The position numbers and the translations under genes are program-made. A stretch of DNA of 27,042 nt from an uncultured Elusimicrobia bacterium (GTDB taxonomy: Bacteria > Elusimicrobiota > Endomicrobiia > Endomicrobiales > Endomicrobiaceae), in assembly GCA_937916125.1 (NCBI GenBank), contig CALGGE010000037.1, forward strand, positions 1 to 27,042, given 5' to 3'. The notes under the pieces were generated by a model. It was not told the origin of the DNA, searched no databases, and saw nothing but the letters and a program-made list of their open reading frames with translations. Below, in pieces: positions 8,501-20,500 of the stretch (positions within the stretch are counted from its first letter, which is position 1; each line of letters begins with the position of its first letter).

Positions 8501-11500
8501 CAATTCGTAATCTTTATTCGATTTTGCATAATCTTTTGCGGCTGCCGTAAGACCTGCATTCTGTCCTCTGATATTGCTCTTGATCAACTTATTGTATTCC
8601 GCCGAAGTCAACTTACCGCCCGACAAAAGTTTTCTGACAAGTTGGACCGCAGCCTGCTGTTCTTCGGTGATATCTTCTTCTCCGTTTATAAGTATATCGG
8701 CAATATCTTTGCCGAAGATATCTGCCAATGTATATTCTCTTCCTCTCATTCTCAGGTTATTACTTATATTTTCGGCGAAATTGAATTTACCGAGAACACT
8801 TGTTGCTTTAGCACATATGGTAAGACCCGCTTTCTTTAACTTTTCTACAATATTTTCGTCAGAAGCATCTTTATCATTTACTCTGATTACCAACCTTGCA
8901 TTATCTCTTAAACTTGCGAAATCGTCTTCTCTGTCAACATACATTCCAGCATCAACTACCAAATCAAAACCGTTTCTGCTTATAAAATCCGTTATCTTTT
9001 TATTGATTTCTTTGCTTACGTTAAGTTTGGAAGTTCTTCCTCTGTTAACACTGAAATCATAAGATATTGCAGGGACTGTTCTGAAACTTCCTATTAAAGG
9101 AAGGATATTTTCTCTATAACTTCTCTGCAAATCTTCAACAACATTTCCTACATTTCCTACGGTAATATCATTGTTGACAACAAATCTGATACCCGACAAA
9201 CCTGCATCGGCATATTTTACTAACCGGTCGGAATCGGTATTTGCGGAATCGACTTCAACAATAACTTCAAATCCGTGTTCTCTTAACGCTCTTATTACTT
9301 TGTCGATATCACTCATATCGCTGTCTTGCTGAATAACTAAAGTAGTTACGCCGGCATCTTTGAACTTATTCAACAAATTATTCTTTGACAGGAATTCGAT
9401 TGTCGTGTTCGAATTTACCTTGAAATAAACTTCCTGTCTTTGAACTGATTGATAACCGTTGGAAACACTTGACAAGGTAAGAAGTCTAATAAATTCATCT
9501 GCAGAATAATTCAATATACCGTTTCTGTATTCTCCGATACTCTTCTTCATTTGTTCATCAAAATCTTCAAGATTGAGTTGTTTGATATTTCCTGCATTTA
9601 ATGCGTTCCCGCCGATTGCAAACTTAATAAGAGAATCTTTTACTTTTTTGTCTCTTTCCACATAAAGTCTCGTTTTCAATTTGTAATCCGCAGCCTGCAC
9701 TAAATGACGCTGAGTTTCCTCATCCAGCAAATCAAATACTCTTCTTGCATCTCTGTTCAACACATAAATAATGCTTGTTACATTAGCGTCAAATGTATCT
9801 CTTCTCATTTTTACATTAAATTTAAAATCTATTTTACTGCCTTGACGATTAACGAGCACACCTTTTTTATTTATTGTAGCAACATATTTACCGTCAGCAG
9901 TACTTAATTCGGTATCACCTTTATTTGTTGTTCTTGATACTAAATGACCGCTTTCTATCATTCTGTTGATATCGGCACTGCTTACAAAAACTCCTTCAAC
10001 GGCAGTTAACTTTACGCCGTCTTGGCCCGAAACATCAGCATCAAGATCAAATGATACGGTCTTTTTAATACCGCCGAAGAGAATACTTGTTTTCTGTATG
10101 GCAGTAGGATTCCCCGGAGTTGTAGCTGCCGTTTTGGCATTAGATGCCGCAGTTTCTATAATATCCGTTACATCCGATTCTTTTTTCTGTATCTCAGACG
10201 GAGCCTGTTCTTCCTGAACCTGAGTTTCTGCAGGAGCTTGTTCTTCCTGAGCCTGAGTTTCTGCAGGAGCCTGTTCTTCCTGAACCTGTTGTGTTCCGGC
10301 AGTAAACACGATACGGGAATAATCCGAATCGAGATAAGACTGTAAAGCATCTTCGGAAATGCCGAGTTCGGAAATTAATCTCTCTCTGAAATTGTTCATT
10401 ATTACTGCAAGTTCTCTGACATTAATTTTATCTTTATCAAATTCGTCAAATCCTATAAAGGCATCTTTATTTTCAGATAACGCATCTTTAACTCTTGTGT
10501 AGAGATATTCGTATTTATCTATCAAATTTTCAAAGGCAATCTGTTCTTCAAAATCTTCTTTAAGGAAAGAAGGAACTTCTAATTCTCTATCTGTTACGAC
10601 TTCTCCGACAGAAGGTTCTTGTGCCGAAACAGGAGCTTGTGCTTCCTGAACCTGAGTTTCTGCAGGAGCCTGTTCTTCCTGAACCTGAGTTTCGGCAGGA
10701 GCTTGCTCTTCCTGAACCTGAGTTTCGGCAGGAGCCAGTTCTTCCTGAGCCTGAGTTTCGGCAGGAGCCTGTTCTTCCTGAACCTGAGTTTCTGCTTGTT
10801 CAGCAAGCTTTTCAGCTTCAGCTTTGGCTTTGACTCTCACTGCAACTCTTTCTTTTATCTCTTTAATTTTAGCTTTAGTAAATGATGTAGGTAACAACTC
10901 GCTTAGTGCTTTCTCGTCATTATTATTATAAGCATCTTCAATTTTAGCCTTATTGTCTTCTATAATCTTACGTTGCTGTCTGTACCCGCTGACAATACCG
11001 TAACCAAGTACCGCAAAAAGCACAGCCGCAATAGGAATTATAGCAATCAACAAAGGTGAGAACGAATATATTTTTTCTCCTTTCTTGTATAAAGAATTCC
11101 TGTTTACAAATTTAGCAAGCCATCTTCCAATTGCTTTACTGAAGTAATTTGCAAACATCAACAATGCAATACCGCCGGCAGCCAAAGCACCTGTAGTTAA
11201 ACTTACCAACATCGTAAGTAATACAAACGCCGTCAAAGGAACTGCAGGTTTTAATGTTTTTACAATAGCGGCACTCCTGTTGTCCGTTGTCAATCTGTTA
11301 ATAAAATATGTAAAATTTATTACCAAAAGTAACGGTGCAATAAGCCATGCAGGTGCCATCCAAACACTTGAAAGAAGGACGCCCAAACCGATGATACCAA
11401 GTGAAACCCCGGTAAATAGAGTCATAATCCATCTGTTACGTTCTATTCCTTTTTGTCTGTCTTCTATTTTCTTATATTCATCGGTTTTATCTTTCAAAAA

Positions 11501-14500
11501 TTCTTCAATCTGAGAATATTTTACTTTCAGATCTTTTGTAATACCATATTTTTCTCTTGCTTTGTTTATGGCATTTGCCAAATTGTCAGGTGTAATATCA
11601 AAACCTTCCGGCAAACCGCTATCTTCATTTACGGTATCGGTATCAAATTCAACATTTTCGTCAAATATTCTCTTGAAATCCTGCAAGTCAATTGTTGCCG
11701 TATTATCCATTACAACTTTACTGATATTTTTAAACAGAGAATCTTTTCTTACTTCCGCTTTTTTATCAAAAGGATATTCCATACCGCCTCTTGTTCCGAA
11801 GAACAGAGACATTACTGCAATACCTATTAAGATAACCGCCATAGGTGCACCCATAAACCACGCTGCTATACTTGCAAACACTACTCCGGCAACACCTAAA
11901 CCTGCAAATTTTCTTAAAGCGGTAGTTCCCGTATCAATACCCGTTCTCTTATCGGTAATTATTTTAATAACACCGATGATTACTCCAATTCCCGCAATTA
12001 TTGTCAAAGGCAACCATAGTGCGGTAATCGAAGCTCCCGAAATTAGTGCTCCTATAAAACCTAAGCCTGCCGCAACAACAACTGACGCAAATTTCTGCCC
12101 GTCATTTGATTTCTTAGAGAACAAGAATGCACCGGCATTAAACAATGTTGCATACGCGAACAGGAATATACCCGATGTTAAAACAGTTAGAATATCCGAA
12201 GAAACAGGACTCTTTGTCTTAGCTATTTGCGAACCGCCGGTTTTAATTATATCTATCCAATTGGAAACATCTTCCTTATAATTTTTGAATACTACTCTTA
12301 TATCCGCACCTGTTACAGAACCTCCGGGATTGTAGAATAATACTGCACCTATAACCGCAAAAGGTATCAACATATAAACAGCAGACATCATAAGAGCCGG
12401 ACTTTGAACAAGCCACAAACCTACCATAGCAATAATCGCCGTTCTGATATTTGTATTTATATGTGTATTCCTTAATGCATAATATAAACTTTGATCATTG
12501 TTAGGATCAAAAAGCATATTATATGAAAGTCTTGCAGTTCTACCTGTAGGAATGTATGATGCAGTCAATATTCCTTCACCGAAACCGCTTGCCTGCGTAA
12601 ACATATGCCCCATATGATAAGGAGCCTGCATTACAAGATTCTTGAAGAATGTAAAAATGTTTTCTCCGTAAGAAAGCTGTATCTTAACACGACCTGTCAA
12701 AGAAGATGTTTGAGACATAAACAATCCCATCAATCCCAAGACAACAGCAATCCCCGGAGATGCAGAAAATACACTTATACTCAACAATACAACCGCTATA
12801 TTTATATATTTAACAATCTTCAAAGCATCTCTATCTTTCTCATAGAAACCCGGACCTGCATAATAGTGAACTATCTGATCGGAGATGCTTGAGTTTCTAA
12901 CGAAATCATAAAATTCATAACTCATAAATGATTGCGAAGAACCGGATGCAAACTTCTGCAACATACTGCATGCATTTTTAAAGCCTGTTTCTCTAAGTTT
13001 TATAACATCAATAGAAACATCATAATATGTCGGAGAAGCTTCTATTATTTCTTGTTCTTTACTATTTGCAGCCTCAAACAATTTTGTCAATGCTTCTATC
13101 AATTTTTCTGCATCTTCAGGGCTATCTTTTAATCTTTGCATAAATGCCGCCGTATCTATACCGGGAACTACGGATGCAACAAAGTTTTCAAGTATCTTGC
13201 CCATATCTTCATAAATCTGTTCGGCCGTTTTATCTCTAAATGCACTATCGCCTTCACTTGTATCACCCAAAACATTTCTTAAGAAAGTTTCCATTGATTC
13301 ATCTTCTAATTTTCCTGCTTTAAAATCTCTTATACCCTTTACAACATCTTTCTTATTTTGCAGATAGTATCTTGTAATCTGCACCATAAAGCCCATCATA
13401 TCTTCAGAAACCATAAATGCCTGATCTTCTACAGAATGTGTCTTAGTGGAATCAAATATTGCAGGGTGTCCATAGAACCATCTCGACAACATCACAAGCT
13501 GAGTAACATAATTGAATGTTCTGTCGGCATGTGCCATAGCTGAAGCAGTTGCTGTCGGAAAACTCTTTGTATCGATAATTTCGCCGAAAGAACTTGCAAT
13601 GACACCATAGAGACGAACAAAAGGAGATTGTGCAAGAGGAATTCTCTGTGCCTGTTCCGCATACATACCCATATTCATATCCTGAGCCATTATGTTATAG
13701 CCTTCAGGTATGAAATGATTCAATAAAGACAAGTGTTCTACTTTACCATAACCAAAAGGTCCGATAACTCCTCTGATATCAAACAAATCGGTATGTTCCG
13801 GTTTGAAATAGAAAACCATCATCTGTTGTTTATCTAAATTATCAAATATGAACTTAGCTTCAGCTAAAGTAACTGCACCGGACTTATACACTTTACTCCA
13901 TTCTTCAACCAAAGCTTTATCCTCATCACTCAATGTTGCAGGAGCTGCCAACATTAATCTTATATATTTATCTTTTTCCTGCTGTAACTTGTTGGCAATA
14001 TTTCTTAATCTTAACTCTTGAGCTTCGGTTAAGTATGCTCTTGACATAGGTTCATTCTTCAACATATCAACAGCTTCCCGAATTGTGTTAATATGTTCTT
14101 CAGATTTTGAACTTCTGTATCTGTTCAATTGGTTGATTATATCTTGTAAATCGGTATAAGAAACCGGCTCTATTCCGATAGAAGTCTGACTGTTAACCTC
14201 AACCTCATCGGTATCTGCTTTTTTATCCATACCAAGCTCTTTTAACTTAGCTAACAATTTCTTTTCAAATTCAGATAATAAGCCATTCCTTTCTCTTTCC
14301 GACAAAACTTTATAATCCATACCGGAATATTTGTTTCCGTTTCTCATAACAGGAACCGTAAAATAATCACCATAACCTTGTTCATTGAAAAGTTCCAAAA
14401 GTTTTATAACTCCTTGAGTTCTCGGATCATTAGGATCCTTAGAATAAATACCCCAGAAATCCTGATAACCGGCAACTATTCTAAATTTCTTTTGGACTTC

Positions 14501-17500
14501 TTGTTGTAAAGTTACCTCATCCCATTCAGGATGCAAAACTCTTGCATTATTAATATAAACTTGTAATAATTTTACTTGACCGATTAATGTTCTTGCCAAC
14601 GGTTGCAGTCTGTTAGAATTCCATAATAAGATTTCAGTTTTTATTTTGCAATCAGGCAAATTAGTCCCATCAAGAAGTTTCAATTTCTTACCATTAATTA
14701 TTTTCCCGTTTTTGTAATCTCCATTTTCAAATAATGCCTTTAAAGCTTCGAGAGATTGCAAATCGTCATAAGTCAAATAGAATTTATTTCCGAAAATATC
14801 ATAAGCATATTTACCGTTTTCATCCTCATAAGAATCCAATCTTTCAACCAAAGTTCTTAATTCATCTTCGTATGTTGTTGCAAGAGTTGAAATAAGTCTG
14901 CTTCCGTCAGGAGAAATTTCATTACTGTTTAATCTTTCTGAAGGAAGAGATTCATTATCTAAGTCCGGTAACACTCCTTCATTATAAGTAGGAATTCTTA
15001 TGGCTAAAGGATTAAGTTCATCGAAGCTTGCAATTTCCACACCCGGAACAGCTCTTGAATTTTTCAAATATTCAAAGAATCTTTCTTGTGCTTTTTGAGT
15101 TACGGGCTGTTTGGAAAAATCAGGAGTTTCAATTTCTATAGCATCATCAACTATCAATTTCAAAATCTCATCAAAAGTTATGAGTTCCAACGTCTCTCGT
15201 CCGCCTATATAATTTTTATTGCCATCAGCATCAGTATATTTATACATATAACTATCTTTTTCATCTATACTGATGTGAGCATCTTTCCACATATCTCTTA
15301 CTATAGTGTTCCAGTTTTCTGCATAGTAATACCTTATGATTTGCTCAACTGCTTTAGCAACCTGCTCATCAGTTAAATCCGGTCTCTTTTCTCTAACCGC
15401 CTTTTCGGTATTAACAATAACTGCTTTTGGCAATAATGAATTTTCCCAATTTGCAAACAACTCATCATTTGCCCAAGCCTGTTGAAATTCTGCCCAAGTT
15501 TTACCCGTTTCCATAATACCTTTAGCTTTAAACTCTTTCTTTGCTTCTGAAGCTTCAAATATTTTCCACACAGAGAAGAAACTTAATTTAGGCAATTTAA
15601 CTGTCAACACAGCCATAACTACCAATATAAGGCCTCCAAATATAAGTGACGGAGCAACAGATGCAAGACCTGCAAACAAAGCAGAACCTAACAGTACTAC
15701 GGCAAGAGAAACCCCTAATGCTACTAAGGATGCCTTCAAATTACCTTCTTTCTTAGTAGTATCTATAGTAGCCAATTTTTGATCTATTTTTTTAATTTGT
15801 TCAGTCTTCTTTTCTATTTCAGCTCTATTTTTATCCGCATCTTTTCTCAATTCTGCAATTTCTTTTTCCAATTTTTCTTTTCCGGCTTTGCCAAATAAAA
15901 CCGGAACCGTATCTTCTTTTACTTTAGCAACTATTGAAAGAACAGCTACACCTAACAATATAAAGCCTACCGGACTGATAAATGATAAAGGAATGCTATA
16001 ATTTAGGAAACCGGCAGAAGTTATCCATTTCAATGCTGTTGTAAATACAAACATAAACGGAAGCATAACGGCACTGTTAACTAAAGATACTTTAAATATT
16101 CTGAATTTCTTATCATATTCATTTCTTATTTGTTCGGTAGTAGTGAAACTATCTTTTCCTTCTCTGGCAGCTATAGGTTCACCAAAATACTGATTATACG
16201 ACTGCATTTGTAATCTATTCATTATTCTTGGAGCCAAATAATACCAACCCAAAGCTAATATCGCACCTACACCGGCAACGACAACACCAGCCAAAGGAGC
16301 AAATATAACACCTACTGCTACTGCCAAAGGCATTGCAATTAACAATATTTGATGAGATATAACAGGCTTTAAATTGATTTTTAAGAACAATTCATTTAAT
16401 AAAGCTTTTGTTTTATCAAACAAATCAAGAGATTTAAGTCTTGTACTTCTTGTATCTGTGGATGGAGGCGTTTTAAAGCTCTTAAACGGTGTAAGTTCTT
16501 CCGTAAATCCATCCGTAAGAACAAATTCACCAGCTTCATTTTTACCCGTTTCCAAAAATTTCCTTGACCACTCAATATTTCTTGCCATCAAATCAAAATT
16601 TACAGGAGTAAAGAATTTAGGTTCATATTTTTCCAATTGAGGATATTCTTTCAACATCAACTCAACTACTTTTCTATCTTTAGATGATAATCCTAAAGTT
16701 TCAAGAGCTTCTTTTTGTTCCGATTTTGATTTTGCTGCCAAAGTTTCAAAATCAGTAACTCCTAATTTCCCTGCTATGGCAACCATCTGTTTTTGTCTGT
16801 CAGATAAACTTACACCGTCACGATAATATCTGAGAATTCTTTCGATTCTCTTATCAAGCATTTCACCGATATGAACACCATTACCGTCTGCAAGCATTTC
16901 GTTTGCATAATTTTGTAATAAATATCTGAAATTTGTAGCATGAGGAGAAGGATTTGCAAATCTCTTTTCAATATAGAAGAATAAGACTAAATCATCTAAT
17001 GTATATTCTTGTTTTGCCTTATATTTATCTTCACCTTTTATATATTTATATACGTTGTCGGAATATACTCTATATTCATTAAGAACAGCCGGTTGTATTC
17101 TACCTGTCATCAAGTAATCTCTAAAAGATTTATCTGCTTGTTTCAGAACATTATCCAAGTTAGTTTCATTTGTTAAACCCATAGTTGATAAAGTTCTCTT
17201 TTTAACAACAAGTTTCAATGCAGAAACAGCTGCTTCAAAATGTGCTTTTTGAGCAACTTTTACAGTAATCTTTCCTTCCGTATCTTTCTCGGTATAGAAC
17301 TTAACAGATATCTTATGTAATAATTCCTGTATATTGTCTAAAGTCTTAGAATCAATATTATCCGTAGTCTCAAGGTATTCCGTTATGGTCTCTACAGCAT
17401 TGTTTGCATCAGAAAGAGTCATATTACTTTCTTCGCCGGAAAAAGTTAAGCTTACGGGAACTGCTTTCGCAGAAGAATCTTCAGAAGTTATTGTTCGTTC

Positions 17501-20500
17501 TGTTACAGATGGAGTGTTTTCCGATATATCTTCTATAACTTCCTTGGCTTCTTCATAAGCTTCCGAAACGGAACTCTTGCCTGCTTTATCAAGTCTTTTT
17601 ATCAAACGACCTCTGACAAAAACTCTTATTGCTTCACTTGCAAGTCTTACTCCTGCAAAAATTGCCGGTATTAAATATCCCGGAACAGCTAAAGTTGTTC
17701 CCAAAACAGACAATGTCATTAAAGGATTGACCACTGATATTGCAAACGATAAACCGATTAACGCGGCAGTGGAAGCCCAGAAGAATATCTTTTCCGTAGT
17801 TGTTTTATATGACAATAACCCTTTTATATCATAAGTTTGATATTTATCACCTTTACCTTTCCCTGCTCTTTTACCGTCACCACCGCCTCTTAAACCCGGA
17901 ACTTTCTTCTTAACATTAATTCTCTTACCTATCATTTTTTCAAACAATGACATAACAAACAAAACTGCTATTGACAAAATTACATATTTATAATCGCCGT
18001 AATTTTCCAAAAGTTCTTTAGCATAATCGCCAAAAATGTCGATTCTCTTTTTAGACAAATAATTACCTTCAAAATCATAAGAATATCTGTGAATATACAT
18101 CTTTGCACTTATTTCACCGTTAACATTTGAATTGATGGGATCAAATTCATAATAATAATGGTAAACTCTGTCATTGACATTATCAACTTCGGTTTTTTGA
18201 TATACTTTGGTAATATACTGTAAACCTACTTTATCAATTTCATCGGAATGAGCATTGTAATAATCTTCTATATATTCGTTTATATCGGATTTCCCGTCAT
18301 AACCGGCAAGCATTGTGCTTATTATGTCAATATTTCCCTGTATTTTTGCAACAACGCTATCCATTGTTCCGTCTTCATCCAAGACAAATTCCGATTTGGG
18401 AATTAAGAAACCGAACTGACCGATATTGCTCTTATCATATACAACAACTTCATAGTAATCTCCTATCGTTGAAGTTCCCAAAACGCCGTTTGCAAATTTA
18501 AACGTGGAATAATCGCATACATCAAAGAAAGGAGAACCGTCACTCTTATAAGCAGCATATTTTAAACCTCTCTTTTCTTCAATATTGCTTGAAAGTTTAC
18601 CGTCAAACAAATGTGTTAATGCATAACCGGTACCCTGAGAAGAATCAATTTCATAAAGAATACCGTTCTGTTCTCCGTATTGTGATAAATGATATTCGGA
18701 AATAAAACGCGATATTGATACAGCATCGCTGTAAGGATTATCGGAATTATATATGTAGTTCATGATATTATAACCTTTATTTTTATCATAAACAAATTTA
18801 TATACTTCCTCAGCCGTTCCCGGTATCAATTGTTTATTTGCATCAACATAAGTATCATTTTCATCTTTATAACTGTAAAACTCTATAAAATAAGGGTCGC
18901 CGTTGCTGTCAAGTTTCGGTGCGGCGGCAACAATTTCTCCCTCACCGGAATTATATACTATATTCTGTGCAGTAGTAAATTCATCTATCATATTTCTGAT
19001 TTCTTTATTGAAGTCATTATCATCTTCGCCGAAGAATTTACTCCAGTTAGCCATTAAATCGTATGAATCAAATTCTTCCTGATATTCAGGATTTGAAGAC
19101 AACCCCAATTGACTGGATTTATATCCGAATGTCGGCATTACCTGAGGAGCCATACCTACCTTAGGGATAAGGGTCATTTCCTGAGCACCTATGAAATCGG
19201 ATGATTTTATAGGTATCATGGAACCGTCTTTTATAATAACGGTAATAGACCTTGTCGCAACACTGCCGCCGACTTCCTCATCAAATTTATACAGAACAAA
19301 AACCGCACTTGTGTATTCTTTTTCTCCTTTACTGTTAATTATATATTCGAATTCGGCAATTACTCTTCCGTACGTATCCAAAATTCTGTCATAATTTCTA
19401 TAGTTTGCTTCCGTGTAAGTACTTTCCGAATTACTGTAGAAAATTTTATGTTCCGTATTTAAATGGTCCAAAGTACTGGAACTCTTATTATGATCCGTAG
19501 GAGAATATGTTTTTGTACTGGACGGAGTCTGCAAAAGTTTAAGAACCTGAGAAGGCAACGTTGCCGCATTTTCTTTATCGACAACTTCCAAATTCGAATT
19601 AAGGTAATTTCCGTCTGCAGCCGTAAGGTAAACTTTATCATCTTCATACAGGTACGTCTGTCTGTCGCCTTTTTTAAATATGGCAACATTTTCCGGGTCG
19701 GTATATTCTTTGGATTTATAACCGAAAAATTCCAAAACATCAACAACCCAAGCAACACCTATCTTCTTAAAGAATGAAGCAAGTTTTGTATCCTGTTGAT
19801 ACGACACATCTTCCCTTAAACTCAAAACATATTCTATTTCCGCATTAATTCTGCTTTCATCATCAAGATATGTGGCTAATATTTCATCACTTTTTTCTTT
19901 CCATCCGTGAGAATATAAGTACTCCAATACCGTTTTCCATGTTTCCGCACTTGTAGTTGCAAACTGAGAATTTTCATTTATATATAAATCCTGTTTTGAC
20001 AACAAACAACCGTCTTCATCCTCAAACTCTATAAACGCAGTATTCTTTGCTAAGTTGAAAACAAGTTTCCCTACGCCGGAAATAGCTACAACGTTTGAAG
20101 GAACTTGTTTTACGGAATCGTTCAAATTAAATCTCAAACCTGATTCTATGTTACCATAAACTATCGAGAAGTCTATATTTGCTTCGGAATCTATTTTTAT
20201 AACAGGCGTTGAACTGTCATAATAGGCAGCCCAAGTTGTACTTAAAACTTCTCCTGTTACGGGATGAAGCTTTTCGGTTTTTGTCCATGTCAAATCTTTC
20301 AAATCATATTCGCAATAATCCGATATCCCGTCAAATATTGTTTCCAACTTATTTTTGGAATATACGAAATCACTTTCCGCCAGCAAACTTGCATAGCTCA
20401 TACCTTCGGTTTTGATCATGGGGTAAGTTTTCTGGAACAGTTCTTTGGTAACTTTGTATATAGGTACTCCATTGCTGTCGGTACCTTCAACCGATGCTGA

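Noticed and set aside
10395..10460. EF-hand calcium site in the domain between the two linkers
   Set aside because: The D-E-F-D-K-D-K-I-N-V-R-E stretch lacks acceptable residues at positions 3 and 5 and the central glycine.
10594..10885. Overlapping small ORFs on both strands with L-P-E-P-E-F or K-L-R-F-R-K-N repeats
   Set aside because: They are other-frame readings of the 33-bp coding repeats of the giant gene and lack ribosome binding sites.
11562..12281. 239-codon plus-strand ORF
   Set aside because: It lies antisense to the hydrophobic membrane region of the giant gene, has no family features, and has a low-complexity I/P/A/T composition typical of shadow frames.
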